From Bacteroidales bacterium (GTDB lineage Bacteria > Bacteroidota > Bacteroidia > Bacteroidales > UBA12170), in contig JAFGHU010000198.1 of assembly GCA_016929955.1 (NCBI GenBank), forward strand, positions 1 through 33,809: a DNA stretch of 33,809 bases. The letters run 5' to 3'. Of the stretch, positions 8,014 to 17,740 are shown one piece after another. The notes below the pieces were generated by a model, which saw only the letters and a list, made by a program, of their open reading frames with translations, searched no databases and was not told where the DNA came from. A program made the position numbers and the translations under genes. Position 1 is the stretch's first letter, and every line of letters starts with the position of its first letter.

Positions 8014-9122
8014 TCGATTAGCTTTAATACTTCTTGAGCAATTTCAATATCGGCATTTGGTTTTGCAAATTGAATAATATTTTTTTTAAGTGCGGCTAAT
8101 TTCTGCTCGTTTTGTAATAAATTTATGCACGTTTCAAATAGCTTTTCATTTGCATCCTTATTCGGAATAAGCAGCGCCGCATTTTTATCCGCCAAGCTTT
8201 GTGCATTTTTTGTTTGATGATCTTCGGCCGCGCTAGGCAGTGGAATAAAAACACAAGCTTTTGCCGTAGCACTTAACTCTGAAATGGCAATGGCTCCGGC
8301 ACGTGAAATTACTAAATCGGCTGCTGCATACGCTAAATCCATTTCGCTTATAAATTGATGGGCTTTAATATGCTTAGCCTGATACTCGCTAATATGCGCT
8401 ACAGCATCTTTAATTCCTGTAATTCCGGTTTGCCAAATCAATTGAAAATCGGCTTCTGCCCATTTTTTGAAATGAGCAAGTATAGCTTGATTAATTGCTC
8501 TTGCACCTAAGCTGCCGCCTACAAGTAAAATGGTTTTTTTATCCGGAGATAGTTTAAAATGCTGTAGTGCTTGTATTCTTTTTCCTTCCGTTTGGATGAT
8601 GTGTTTTCGGATAGGATTTCCTGTTTCGATAATTTTATTATTCGGAAAAAACCGATCCATTCCGGGATAGGCAACACAGATCGTTTTTGCTTTTTTTGCC
8701 AGAAGTTTGTTTGTAACTCCGGGATACGAATTTTGCTCTTGTATCAGTGCCGGTACTCTTTTCCTACCTGCCATATATAGTGTTGGTCCACTGGCAAAAC
8801 CTCCAACACCAACAACCACGTCTGGTTTAAACTGTTTAATTATGCGGCCGGCTTTCCATAAACTGCTGAGTAATTTAAGGGGAAACATCAAATTTTTTAA
8901 ACTCAAGCTACGCTGAAAACCGCTAATCCAAAGGCCTTTAATTTGAAAACCTGCAGCCGGGACTTTTTCCATTTCCATTTTATCTTGTGCTCCAATAAAA
9001 AGGAAATTGCTCTTTGGATGAATTTTTTTAATGGCTTGTGCTATAGCAATAGCAGGAAAAACATGGCCGCCGGTTCCGCCGCCACTTATTAATACATTGA
9101 TATTTTTGTTTTCCTCTATCAT
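8010..9122 (-). CDS. murG: Lipid II glycosyltransferase MurG
   Basis: MurG transfers GlcNAc from UDP-GlcNAc to lipid I on the cytoplasmic face of the membrane, giving lipid II. The 370 residues have the glycine-rich N-terminal loop GGGTGGHVFPA (14-24), the second glycine-rich stretch VGVGGFASGP, and a C-terminal UDP-GlcNAc-binding region with GGSLGA and SRAGAIAISEL. This is the classical two-Rossmann GT-B architecture. The start ATG overlaps the ftsW stop by 4 nt and its own stop overlaps murC by 4 nt. Confidence 0.98.
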   Translation of the reverse strand: MIEENKNINVLISGGGTGGHVFPAIAIAQAIKKIHPKSNFLFIGAQDKMEMEKVPAAGFQIKGLWISGFQRSLSLKNLMFPLKLLSSLWKAGRIIKQFKPDVVVGVGGFASGPTLYMAGRKRVPALIQEQNSYPGVTNKLLAKKAKTICVAYPGMDRFFPNNKIIETGNPIRKHIIQTEGKRIQALQHFKLSPDKKTILLVGGSLGARAINQAILAHFKKWAEADFQLIWQTGITGIKDAVAHISEYQAKHIKAHQFISEMDLAYAAADLVISRAGAIAISELSATAKACVFIPLPSAAEDHQTKNAQSLADKNAALLIPNKDANEKLFETCINLLQNEQKLAALKKNIIQFAKPNADIEIAQEVLKLIE

Positions 9123-10288
9123 TCTATTTCTGAATTAACTGCACTCAAGTCGATATCCGATCCTGCTTTTATGCTTTGAATCATTCCTAAAGCCATCGAT
9201 GTAAATACAAACGATGTTCCGCCCGAGCTTAATAGAGGCAGAGGCTGACCGGTAACAGGTAGTAAATTCACGGCAACTCCCATGTTTACCATGGCCTGAA
9301 AAACAATATTAAACATTAATCCAATAGCCAATAAGGCTCCAAAATTAGTGGAGCTGTGTTTTGCTATCACTAGCGCTCGAAAAAAGAGTGCTAAGTATAA
9401 AAAAATAAGAACAAAGCCTATAATCGTTCCATATTCTTCAATAATAATGGCATAAATAAAATCGGCATGCGCCGATGGCAAAAAGGCGCGCTGACTGCTT
9501 TTTCCGGGTAGCTTTCCTACAATCGGGTTTGAGGCGATGGCAATTTTTGCTTGCAAAACCTGATAGTTGGCTTCCGGATCGCCCGATCTAAAGTCTTCTA
9601 TTCTACTCACCCAAGTATCGAAACGGGGGATGATATTGGGATTGACTTTTACCAACAAAAAGGCAAATGCAGCAATGACAATTCCTCCGCCCACTAGTGT
9701 TAATAGGTATTTCGATTTTACGCTTCCTATGATCATCATAAAAAAAGCAGAAACAAAAATTAAGGCAGCAGTTGAAAGATTCGCTTGTAGAACCAATATA
9801 GTAATGAGCAAAGTAGGCGTAAAAATATGAAGTATCACATATTGGCTCACCTTATTTTTGCTCTCCAAATTTTTCTTGGGAAGCTTGCTCAAAGCTCTGG
9901 CTAAATAAGTTAGCAGGACAATTTTGGCAAAGTCAGAGCTTTGAAAACTAATATTAATTCCGGGGATCATTAACCAGCGGCTGGCATTGTTGATATTCGT
10001 TCCAAGCAGCGTGGTAAGTAATAATATAGGCACTACAATCCAGATGAGCAGCTTGCTTCCAACACTAAAATAGGTAAATTTTATTCGATGCATCAGATAC
10101 ATTACAATAAATCCGATGGCAACAATTCCTATTTGTTTGAATAAATACTGTATGGCATTATTGTCTTCCTGTTTATAAGCCAGGTATCCCGAAGCACTAT
10201 AAACAACAGCAAGCGATAGCATGGAGAGTAAGATATAAATTCCCCAAATAACGCTATCTCCTTTTAGCTGCAGGCCAAGTTTACTCAT
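9119..10288 (-). CDS. ftsW: Peptidoglycan polymerase FtsW
   Basis: FtsW is the SEDS-family membrane glycosyltransferase that polymerises lipid II at the septum together with the class B PBP encoded upstream. The 389-residue protein is strongly hydrophobic with about ten predicted membrane helices. Visible family stretches are NNASRWLMIPGINISFQSSD, FLPSAHADFIYAIIIEEYG and the C-terminal LPVTGQPLPLLSSGGTSF. The first half matches the FtsW/RodA region holding conserved Arg and catalytic loop residues. The position inside the dcw cluster between murD and murG favours FtsW over RodA. It starts 3 nt after the murD stop. Confidence 0.97.
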   Translation of the reverse strand: MSKLGLQLKGDSVIWGIYILLSMLSLAVVYSASGYLAYKQEDNNAIQYLFKQIGIVAIGFIVMYLMHRIKFTYFSVGSKLLIWIVVPILLLTTLLGTNINNASRWLMIPGINISFQSSDFAKIVLLTYLARALSKLPKKNLESKNKVSQYVILHIFTPTLLITILVLQANLSTAALIFVSAFFMMIIGSVKSKYLLTLVGGGIVIAAFAFLLVKVNPNIIPRFDTWVSRIEDFRSGDPEANYQVLQAKIAIASNPIVGKLPGKSSQRAFLPSAHADFIYAIIIEEYGTIIGFVLIFLYLALFFRALVIAKHSSTNFGALLAIGLMFNIVFQAMVNMGVAVNLLPVTGQPLPLLSSGGTSFVFTSMALGMIQSIKAGSDIDLSAVNSEIE

Positions 10289-10291
10289 ATT

Positions 10292-11629
10292 TTACAATTC
10301 GTTTACTGCATCAATAAAGCGATTTCCTCTTTCTTCGTAATCTTCGAAAAGATCGAAACTAGCGCAGGCAGGCGAAAGCAGAACAACATCGCCGGGATTG
10401 GCAAGCTTACTCGACTCTTCTACTGCTTCAGCGGCGCTGTAAGTTTGGATGATAGTTGGAACTAGTTTACCGAAATGCTCGATAATTTTCTGATTATCAA
10501 GACCTAAACACACAATCGCTTTTACGCGATTTTGTACCAAACTGTCGAGTGAGCTATAATCATTGCCCTTGTCTTTTCCGCCGGCAATCCAAACAATTGG
10601 CCTTCTAATGCTATCCAGCGCAAAATAGGTGCTGTTTACATTGGTGGCTTTCGAATCGTTGATAAACTCAACACCTCCAATAGTAGCAACAGACTGCATC
10701 CGGTGGTCGATGTTCTGAAATTCGGCCAAAGAGTCCTTAATGCTCTGATTTCTTATGTTTTGTAATTTGCTTGCAACACCCGCTGCCATCGAATTGTAGA
10801 TGTTGTGTTTTCCCTGAAGTGCTAATTCTTTTAGTGTCATAGTAAAATTGTCCTTATTTATGTTAATGTTTAATTTTTCGTTCATTATATAAGCTCCTTC
10901 GTCTAGTGCCTTGTTTTCTAGCGTAAAAGGAATAAGCCTGATATTTAATTTTCTCTTTGCCAATTCCTGCTTAATTACAGGATCGTCGGCATTATAAATC
11001 AGATAATCTGAAGGATTCATATTTTGTATGATCCTGAATTTGGATTGCGTATACTTTTCAAAATTGTTTTCGTATCGGTCTAAATGGTCGGGCGTAATAT
11101 TGGTAAGTACGGCTATATCAGCCCTAAACCTGAACATTCCATCGAGTTGAAAACTGCTGATTTCTAGCACGTAGATATCGAAATTATTTTCAGCAACTTG
11201 CCAGGCAAAGCTTTTGCCAATATTTCCGGCCAGACCTACATGTAAACCTGCATTTTTAAAGAGATGGTAGGTTAGGAGTGTCGTAGTCGATTTTCCATTG
11301 CTACCGGTAATACAGATCAATTTCGCATTCGTAAACCGGGCTGCAAATTCTATTTCAGAGATAATCGGAATTCCAGTATTGCGTAAGTTTTGGATGAGTG
11401 AAATATGATCTGGAATGCCCGGACTCTTAATTATTTCATCCGCTTCGGCTATTTCTGAAAAAGTATGTTGCCCTTCTTCAAATCTGATTTCATGATTTTT
11501 AAGAACTTTTTTATAGCTTTCGGCTATCTTGCTTTTATCACTTAAAAAAACGGCATAGCCTTGTTTTGCTGCCAATATCGCTGCTCCGGTACCGCTTTCT
11601 CCTCCACCTAGAACAACTATTTTTTTCAT
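10292..11629 (-). CDS. murD: UDP-MurNAc-L-Ala--D-Glu ligase MurD
   Basis: MurD is a cytoplasmic ATP-dependent ligase adding D-glutamate to UDP-MurNAc-L-Ala. The product has 445 residues. The N-terminal Rossmann-like fold begins IVVLGGGESGTGAA, the P-loop GSNGKSTT is at 109-116, TPDHLDRYENNFEKY represents the central domain, and FINDSKATN plus WIAGGKDKGNDY belong to the C-terminal domain. Length and motif order are typical. It lies between mraY (no gap) and ftsW (3 nt), so it is cotranscribed. Confidence 0.98.
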   Translation of the reverse strand: MKKIVVLGGGESGTGAAILAAKQGYAVFLSDKSKIAESYKKVLKNHEIRFEEGQHTFSEIAEADEIIKSPGIPDHISLIQNLRNTGIPIISEIEFAARFTNAKLICITGSNGKSTTTLLTYHLFKNAGLHVGLAGNIGKSFAWQVAENNFDIYVLEISSFQLDGMFRFRADIAVLTNITPDHLDRYENNFEKYTQSKFRIIQNMNPSDYLIYNADDPVIKQELAKRKLNIRLIPFTLENKALDEGAYIMNEKLNININKDNFTMTLKELALQGKHNIYNSMAAGVASKLQNIRNQSIKDSLAEFQNIDHRMQSVATIGGVEFINDSKATNVNSTYFALDSIRRPIVWIAGGKDKGNDYSSLDSLVQNRVKAIVCLGLDNQKIIEHFGKLVPTIIQTYSAAEAVEESSKLANPGDVVLLSPACASFDLFEDYEERGNRFIDAVNEL

Positions 11630-12886
11630 CTATCTTAGCTTTAATGTGATGATGCTAATCAAGGCCAGCAATAGTCCGATAATGAAAAAGCGCATGACTA
11701 TTTTTGGTTCTGAGTAGCCTTTTATTTGATAATGATGATGCAAGGGCGACATAAGAAATATGCGCTTGCCTTCACCATATTTTTTCTTGGTATGTTTGAA
11801 ATAAGCAACCTGAATCATTACGGATAGATTTTCCATTAGGAAAATCCCGGCCAAAACCGGAATGAGTAATTCTTTGCGTATAAGAATGGCAAAAACAGCA
11901 ATAATTCCACCCAGTGTCAGGCTTCCGGTATCGCCCATAAAAACTTGAGCGGGGTAAGTATTATACCATAAAAAGCCAATGGTAGCACCCACGAAAGCAC
12001 TGATGAATATGGTTAATTCGCCCACATTGGGGATATACATAATGTTGAGGTAATTCGAAAAAATAACGTTTCCACTTACCCAAGCAAGTAGTCCAAGTGT
12101 AGATCCAATTATTGCCGATGTTCCTGTGGCTAATCCGTCGATACCATCGGTTAAATTTGCACCGTTCGATACGGCCGTAATAATTAAAATTACCAAAGGG
12201 ATAAAAATAATCCAAGCCCATTGGCTTGCTTCCGAACCCATCCATCCTATAAGTGTGGCATAATCGAAATTATTGTTTTTAAAGAAAGGGATAGTTGTTT
12301 GTGTTGAATGAATAGGCGCTCTGTTTAAGGTTTCGCTAGAAAGAGTAAAAGCTTTATCTGATTGATTTACTTGTATTTCGCTTTTTATAACAGAAGCCGG
12401 CAATTGTTCCTTAATTGTAATATCGGGATGAAAATACATAGTGAGCCCAATCACAATCCCCAAAATAACTTGCCCTATGATTTTGAATTTTCCTGCCAGT
12501 CCTTCTTTGTTTTTCCTGAATATTTTGATGTAATCATCTATAAATCCTATAAATCCTAGCCACACGGTAGTAAAAATCATTAGGATGATATAGATATTGT
12601 CCAGTTTATTGAAGAGAAGCACTGGAATCAAAATTGCACCAATAATGATGAGTCCCCCCATTGTAGGCGTTCCCTTTTTTTCCATCTGGCCTTCTAATCC
12701 TAAGTCGCGAATACTTTCGCCTACTTGCTTTCGTCTTAAATAATCGATTAATCTTCGTCCGAAAACCATGGATATAGTAAGTGAGGTAATAGCAGCCATT
12801 CCAGCCCTAAAAGAGATGTATTGAAATACACCGGCTCCGGGAAAATTAAATTCGCTATTGAGATAATCGAATAAATAATAGAACAT
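11630..12886 (-). CDS. mraY: Phospho-MurNAc-pentapeptide transferase MraY
   Basis: MraY is the integral membrane enzyme that transfers phospho-MurNAc-pentapeptide to undecaprenyl phosphate to form lipid I. The 418 residues contain the signature [13 protein letters not shown], the aspartates of [32 protein letters not shown] and the histidine motif [11 protein letters not shown]. The protein is about 60 residues longer than the enterobacterial enzyme (about 360). The extra length is a loop at about 155-225 after the helix ending GLTMYFHPD. Bacteroidota MraY proteins are commonly this long, so I read it as a lineage insert rather than an error. The gene lies 3 nt after murE and directly abuts murD. 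Confidence 0.97.
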   Translation of the reverse strand: MFYYLFDYLNSEFNFPGAGVFQYISFRAGMAAITSLTISMVFGRRLIDYLRRKQVGESIRDLGLEGQMEKKGTPTMGGLIIIGAILIPVLLFNKLDNIYIILMIFTTVWLGFIGFIDDYIKIFRKNKEGLAGKFKIIGQVILGIVIGLTMYFHPDITIKEQLPASVIKSEIQVNQSDKAFTLSSETLNRAPIHSTQTTIPFFKNNNFDYATLIGWMGSEASQWAWIIFIPLVILIITAVSNGANLTDGIDGLATGTSAIIGSTLGLLAWVSGNVIFSNYLNIMYIPNVGELTIFISAFVGATIGFLWYNTYPAQVFMGDTGSLTLGGIIAVFAILIRKELLIPVLAGIFLMENLSVMIQVAYFKHTKKKYGEGKRIFLMSPLHHHYQIKGYSEPKIVMRFFIIGLLLALISIITLKLR

Positions 12887-12889
12887 GGC

Positions 12890-14350
12890 TTATTGGTTTT
12901 TATTTATTAAATTGTTTATAACTTCCTTGTCGTCAAAATGATAGCGTTCTCCTTCTATTTCCTGATAATTCTCATGTCCTTTTCCGGCAATGAGTACGAT
13001 GTCGCCTTTTTGAGCCAAGAAATAGGCGGTTTTTATGGCTTCTTCGCGCTTGGTAATAGACAGGCTGCGTTTTTGCTGTTCGTCATTTAAACCTTCTTGC
13101 ATATCAGCAAGGATACTTTCCGGATTTTCAAAACGAGGATTGTCAGAAGTAAGAATTAATCGGTCGCTTAATTGAGCGGCAATTTTTGCCATTTCGGGTC
13201 TTTTACTCTTATCTCTATTTCCGCCGGCGCCTACAACGGTAATAATCTTGTTGTTTGAATATTGCAACTGATTTATGGTTTCCAGTACATTCTTTAAAGC
13301 ATCAGGAGTATGCGCATAGTCTACAATTACAATTATGCCATCTGGTGTTTGTTGGTAATCAAAACGACCCGAAACGGATTGGAGATTGGACAAAGCGGGC
13401 AAGACATCTTCTTTATTTTCGCCCAAAAGAATAGCGGCGCCATAAATAGCCATCAAATTATAAGCATTAAATTGGCCTACCAATCGACAGTAAATTTCGT
13501 TTTCGTCAATTTGCATATGCAAACCGCCTATCTGATTTTCAATAATTCGGCCTTTAAACGAGGCCAGACTTTTTAAACTGTAAGTATGCTTTTGCGCTTT
13601 GCAGTTTTGCAACATAACCATACCATTTTTATCATCGTTGTTGCTTAAGGCAAAAGCAGTTTTTGGTAAAGCATCAAAAAACAATTTCTTTGCTTTGATG
13701 TATTCGGGAACGGTTTTATGAAAATCGAGATGATCGTGCGATAAATTACTAAATATGCCCCCTTCAAAATGGAGCCCTGCTGTTCTTTTTTGAGCCAATG
13801 CATGACTGCTTACTTCCATAAAGCAATACGAACAACCGGCATCAAGCATTTGAGCAAGCAAGGCATTTATTTTCAGTGCATCAGCGGTAGTATGGGTGGC
13901 CGGAAACGCTTTTTTATCGATTTTGTTTTCGATCGTAGATAGCAAGCCGCAACTGTATCCTAAATTTGTAAATAGGGCATACAATAAGCTGGCGATGGTT
14001 GTTTTTCCGTTGGTTCCCGTAACACCAACCAGCTTCAGTTTTTTTGAAGGATTTCCATACCAATATGCTGCTATTAATCCTAAACTCTCCTGACTATCTT
14101 TTACTTGTATATAACAAACCGAAGAATTCAGCTCAGTAGGTAAGGTTTCGCAAACAATGCTAGAGGCTCCATTTTCAATGGCCTTCGATACATAATCATG
14201 GCCGTCTACTTGGGTTCCCCGCGTAGCCACAAATAAGAAATCCTTTTCCACTTTACGAGAATCGAAAGCCAATCCTTGAATAGATTTATCCGTATTCCCC
14301 CAAATTTTTAGAGTTTCGATTTGATTATATATTTCTGCTAGTTTTATCAT
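12890..14350 (-). CDS. murE: UDP-MurNAc-tripeptide ligase MurE (meso-DAP type)
   Basis: MurE adds the third residue of the stem peptide in the cytoplasm. From ATG 14350 the protein has 486 residues. The P-loop GTNGKTT is at 112-118, HTTADALKINALL and MEVSSHALAQKR lie in the central domain, YAHTPDALKNVL in the linker region, and DNPRFE at 403-408. The DNPR motif is the established marker of enzymes using meso-diaminopimelate rather than L-lysine. The ORF track begins 27 codons earlier at 14431. I reject that start because it would run deep into ftsI, and its extra residues (MLLSNRWLPEQKSKKT) are the frame-shifted shadow of the PASTA domain. MIKLAEIYN is the natural N-terminus, one nucleotide after the ftsI stop. 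Confidence 0.97.
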   Translation of the reverse strand: MIKLAEIYNQIETLKIWGNTDKSIQGLAFDSRKVEKDFLFVATRGTQVDGHDYVSKAIENGASSIVCETLPTELNSSVCYIQVKDSQESLGLIAAYWYGNPSKKLKLVGVTGTNGKTTIASLLYALFTNLGYSCGLLSTIENKIDKKAFPATHTTADALKINALLAQMLDAGCSYCFMEVSSHALAQKRTAGLHFEGGIFSNLSHDHLDFHKTVPEYIKAKKLFFDALPKTAFALSNNDDKNGMVMLQNCKAQKHTYSLKSLASFKGRIIENQIGGLHMQIDENEIYCRLVGQFNAYNLMAIYGAAILLGENKEDVLPALSNLQSVSGRFDYQQTPDGIIVIVDYAHTPDALKNVLETINQLQYSNNKIITVVGAGGNRDKSKRPEMAKIAAQLSDRLILTSDNPRFENPESILADMQEGLNDEQQKRSLSITKREEAIKTAYFLAQKGDIVLIAGKGHENYQEIEGERYHFDDKEVINNLINKNQ

Positions 14351-14351
14351 A

Positions 14352-16451
14352 TTACGAAACGGATAAAGTGAGTGAAACAAGCATGTTTTTTTTGATTTTT
14401 GTTCCGGCAGCCACCGATTGCTTAACAACAAATCCTTTTCCTTCTAATTGACAGCTTATGCCTAAATCTTCAAGGATATACACGGCATCTTTGGCGGTCA
14501 TTCCCACTAAATTGGGAATGCTTTCCTCCCGAATAATTCTTCGTCCAAAATTGATTGTATCCTGAGCTGAAAGACAAACAATCCACTCGTCTCTTGGATT
14601 TATCGAATAGGGAATGCCCATCGCATTGAAAACTGTGCTGAAGTCATTCTGGTAGCCAATTCTTGGTCTGGGATTGTTTGGTGAATTCTCAGGGTCGATA
14701 TCTTCAAGCAAATCGGTATTGTTGGCAAAGATTTTATCTGCTATTTCTTTAAAAACGGGCGCAGAAACGGCGCTTCCATAATAGCTTTTTTCACCGGGGT
14801 CGTTGATAACCACGATACAGGAATACTTTGGGTTTGATGCCGGAAAATAACCAGCGAAAGAAGCAATATAATTGCTTTTATTATAGCCTTGATTTTTTTG
14901 TGCGATTTGAGCTGTACCTGTTTTTCCTGCTATTGAATAGGAATTGTTTCTGATATTGCTTGCCGTGCCTCTTAATACAACGCCTTCCAGCATTTTCTGA
15001 AGCTTTGCAATGGTTTTTGGCGATGCAATTTGTTCGTTCAGAACAACGGGTTCAAAAGTCTTCAGGCTTTTGTTCATGGTTCTAATCTCTTTTACAAACT
15101 GGGGCTTCATCATTTTTCCATTATTGGCAATGGCATTATAGAAGCTTAGTGTTTGTAAGGGCGTAATTTGTAATTCGTAGCCATGAGCCATCCATGGAAG
15201 AGTAATTCCCGACCAGGTTTTGTCGCTCGTATTTTTTATATAAGGTTTTGCCTCGCCACTAATAGCGATACCCAGTGGTTTGTTTAATCCAATTTTGTAT
15301 AGGCCATCGATAAATTTTTGGGGATTGTTTTGGTAATTTTCAACAATTATTTTGGCCATGCCCACATTCGACGATTCTTCTATAACCTCTTGAACACTGA
15401 GAATTCCATCTTTTATTTTGTGAGCATCTCGGATGGTTTTATTGTAATAGGTTACACTGCCATTTTTGGTGTCTATTGTGTCGTCGATATCTATTACGCC
15501 ATCTTCAAGTGCAACTAATAGCGATGCCGTTTTAAATGTAGATCCCGGTTCTGAGCTTTCGCCAATCGCATAATTATAATCCTCGTAGTAATTGTTGTAT
15601 TTGTCTTTACCTAAATTAGCAATAGCTAGTATATTTCCTGTGGCCACTTCCATAACAATTACACTGCCGTGATTGGCATTGTATTTACGTAAGCTCCGTA
15701 ATAAAGCGTTTTCTGCAATGTCTTGTATGTCGATATCGATGGTGGTTATGATATCATTTCCGTTTTTGGGTTCTGTTTCATTAGCCGGATCGATAGGCAT
15801 CCAAAGTCCACCGGAAATTTTTTGCATCAAGCGCGTGCCTTCGGTGCCTTTTAAATATTCGTTATATGCACCTTCCAGGCCAACTTCATACTGTTTTTTA
15901 TCATAATTGTAAATACCGAGTGTTCTCTTTGCAAGCAAATTGTAAGGTAAATCGCGCTTGTTGGTTTGTATGGGTATTAATCCTCCTTTGTTTCTTCCCA
16001 AACGAAGGATGGGAAACTTTTTAAGTCTCTGATAATCATCATAACTGATGTTTTTTGCCAATAAATAGTAATAGTTGCCGTTTTTTCTAGCATGTATTAT
16101 CCCTTTTTTATAACTGGCAGCACTTTTGTCTTTTAAAAGAGCACTTAGCGCTTGCGAAAGACTATCGATATTTGCATAGAAGAAATCGTTGGTTTTATTC
16201 GAAATAGGATCGAAACGAATTTCATATTTGGGTGTTGTAACTGCTAAAAGCTTGTTGTTGTGCGTGTAAATATTGCCTCGTAATGCCTCTAGTTTAAATT
16301 CTTTGGTGCTGTGCTCTACACCCGTTTTGCGAAGTTTTTCACCTTCTTTAATTTGAATATGCAACACTTTAAAAATAATACCCAAACCAAAAAGCATGAT
16401 GAGGAAATACATCATGTAAGAAGCTTTGAATATCGTGCTGTTTTTATTCAT
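14352..16451 (-). CDS. ftsI: Division transpeptidase FtsI/PBP3 with PASTA domain
   Basis: This class B penicillin-binding protein crosslinks septal peptidoglycan and acts with FtsW. The 699 residues show one N-terminal membrane anchor (about 10-30) and a dimerisation/pedestal domain. The transpeptidase domain has the catalytic motifs STFK (304-307), SSN (360-362) and KTGT (510-513). The last 65 residues form one PASTA domain starting IPNLVGMTAKDAVYILEDLG, absent from proteobacterial FtsI but common in Bacteroidota and Gram-positive homologues (SpoVD/Pbp2x type). It sits between ftsL (1 nt away) and murE (1 nt away), the canonical dcw slot, which supports a division rather than an elongation role. 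Confidence 0.97.
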   Translation of the reverse strand: MNKNSTIFKASYMMYFLIMLFGLGIIFKVLHIQIKEGEKLRKTGVEHSTKEFKLEALRGNIYTHNNKLLAVTTPKYEIRFDPISNKTNDFFYANIDSLSQALSALLKDKSAASYKKGIIHARKNGNYYYLLAKNISYDDYQRLKKFPILRLGRNKGGLIPIQTNKRDLPYNLLAKRTLGIYNYDKKQYEVGLEGAYNEYLKGTEGTRLMQKISGGLWMPIDPANETEPKNGNDIITTIDIDIQDIAENALLRSLRKYNANHGSVIVMEVATGNILAIANLGKDKYNNYYEDYNYAIGESSEPGSTFKTASLLVALEDGVIDIDDTIDTKNGSVTYYNKTIRDAHKIKDGILSVQEVIEESSNVGMAKIIVENYQNNPQKFIDGLYKIGLNKPLGIAISGEAKPYIKNTSDKTWSGITLPWMAHGYELQITPLQTLSFYNAIANNGKMMKPQFVKEIRTMNKSLKTFEPVVLNEQIASPKTIAKLQKMLEGVVLRGTASNIRNNSYSIAGKTGTAQIAQKNQGYNKSNYIASFAGYFPASNPKYSCIVVINDPGEKSYYGSAVSAPVFKEIADKIFANNTDLLEDIDPENSPNNPRPRIGYQNDFSTVFNAMGIPYSINPRDEWIVCLSAQDTINFGRRIIREESIPNLVGMTAKDAVYILEDLGISCQLEGKGFVVKQSVAAGTKIKKNMLVSLTLSVS

Positions 16452-16452
16452 T

Positions 16453-16836
16453 TTATTTACTTTTTTTATCGATAAAAATTTTCTTTGGAGGCGTAAGCGA
16501 TTCTTGAAGGCCTAAATTCTTGACTTTGTCGGCAATCTGAGTTTGTCTTGTGTTATCCATCAATTTGGCTTTAATGGATATTGATTTTATTCGGAGTTCT
16601 TTTACTTCTTGTTTGTATTTATCTATTTTACGGACGGTTCCTTGTGCCCAAAAAGTGTTGGAGATAAAGAGGATGATCAGGAATAAAAGAAAAGCCATAA
16701 AAGGCAGCTCTTTTTGCGAGTTTTCCCCGGAAAATAAGCGGCCGTCTAATAAGGGTTTGATATAAGTAGATGCGAAATTCTTTTGTATCTTCTTATGGCC
16801 TTCATCGGGTGCTATGTCTTTATTAAAATCATTCAT
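16453..16836 (-). CDS. ftsL: FtsL-like divisome protein
   Basis: This 127-residue bitopic membrane protein sits in the ftsL position of the cluster. An N-terminal cytoplasmic part of about 43 residues is followed by one transmembrane helix (PFMAFLLFLIILFISNTFWA, about 45-64). A heptad-like helical stretch (DKYKQEVKELRIKSISIKAK) comes next, as in FtsL coiled coils that pair with FtsB/DivIC and FtsQ. Sequence identity in this family is too low for recognition by motif alone, so the call rests on topology, size and position between rsmH and ftsI. The start overlaps the rsmH stop by 8 nt. Confidence 0.85.
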   Translation of the reverse strand: MNDFNKDIAPDEGHKKIQKNFASTYIKPLLDGRLFSGENSQKELPFMAFLLFLIILFISNTFWAQGTVRKIDKYKQEVKELRIKSISIKAKLMDNTRQTQIADKVKNLGLQESLTPPKKIFIDKKSK

Positions 16837-17728
16837 TGGTTCTGATGGCTATTCTAAGTTTGGCGCTGCGTGCACGACTATTTTCTGCTATTTCATCTTC
16901 TTGGGCAACAAGGGGTTTTCTTGTCAGGCTTTTAAATGGCGATTGAACATTGCCGTAAAAGTCTTTTTCTTGTTTTCCTTCAAAATTCCCTGCCTTAATA
17001 AAATTCTTAACCAAGCGATCTTCGAGCGAGTGGTAGGATAGAAAGACCAAACGGCCTCCCGGTTTTATCACTTCAACGCATTGTTTTAAAAGGCTTTCTA
17101 AAGCATCGAGCTCTTCGTTAACCTCTATTCTTAAAGCCTGAAAAACCTGAGCGAAAAATTTGTTTTCTTTATGTCGGGGAGCTAGTGAAGCAAGACAAGC
17201 TTTTAATTCATCAACCGTATTTATAGGCGCATTTAATCGGGATTCAATAATGCGTTTGCCTATACTGTAAGCGTTTTTTAATTCGCCATAAAGCCGAAAA
17301 ATCCGTGTCAGATCGTTTAAAGAATACGTATTGATTAGCGAAGCGGCAGTACGTTCGTTTCTTTTGTCCATGCGTGCATCCAATTCTCCGTTGTAGCGTG
17401 TCGAAAAACCTCGCTCCGGAATATCGAACTGATGAGAAGAAACACCTAAATCAGCAATTAAACCGTCTATTTGGCTTGCTTGATGTAAGCGGAGAAAATT
17501 CTTTAAATATTTAAAATTTTGATGAACAAGCGTAAACCGAGTATCGTTAAATGCATTGGATAGGGCGTCAGAATCCTGATCAAAAGCGATTAGGCGTCCT
17601 TCTCCTAACCGATCCAGTATGGCCTTAGAATGACCACCACCACCAAAGGTGACGTCTACATAAATGCCATTGGGCTGGATATTTAGCCCGTCGACACTTT
17701 CGTTTAGCATGACTGGATTGTGGTACAT
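16829..17728 (-). CDS. rsmH: 16S rRNA m4C1402 methyltransferase RsmH (MraW)
   Basis: RsmH is the SAM-dependent enzyme that N4-methylates cytidine 1402 of 16S rRNA in the decoding site. The 299 residues carry the SAM-binding motif VDVTFGGGGHSKAIL (about 24-38), the acidic LIAFDQDSDAL and LIADLGVSSHQFD. The C-terminal methyltransferase signature is GGRLVFLSYHSLEDRLVK. The length is normal. It is the second gene of the dcw cluster, 12 nt after mraZ, and overlaps ftsL by 8 nt. Confidence 0.98.
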   Translation of the reverse strand: MYHNPVMLNESVDGLNIQPNGIYVDVTFGGGGHSKAILDRLGEGRLIAFDQDSDALSNAFNDTRFTLVHQNFKYLKNFLRLHQASQIDGLIADLGVSSHQFDIPERGFSTRYNGELDARMDKRNERTAASLINTYSLNDLTRIFRLYGELKNAYSIGKRIIESRLNAPINTVDELKACLASLAPRHKENKFFAQVFQALRIEVNEELDALESLLKQCVEVIKPGGRLVFLSYHSLEDRLVKNFIKAGNFEGKQEKDFYGNVQSPFKSLTRKPLVAQEDEIAENSRARSAKLRIAIRTNE

Positions 17729-17740
17729 AAGCCTCGGTTT

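Noticed and set aside
11630-12886. MraY about 60 residues too long, suspected frameshift or fusion
   Set aside because: All catalytic motifs are in one frame, the extra loop sits between membrane helices, and long MraY proteins are normal in Bacteroidota.
12890-14350. Absence of murF and ddl from the dcw cluster as evidence of gene loss
   Set aside because: Bacteroidota commonly keep murF and ddl outside this cluster. The order seen is the usual one for the phylum.
14351-14431. 27-codon N-terminal extension of MurE in the ORF track
   Set aside because: It lies inside the PASTA-coding end of ftsI and reads as an unrelated shadow sequence. The ATG at 14350 gives the normal MurE N-terminus and a 1-nt gap.
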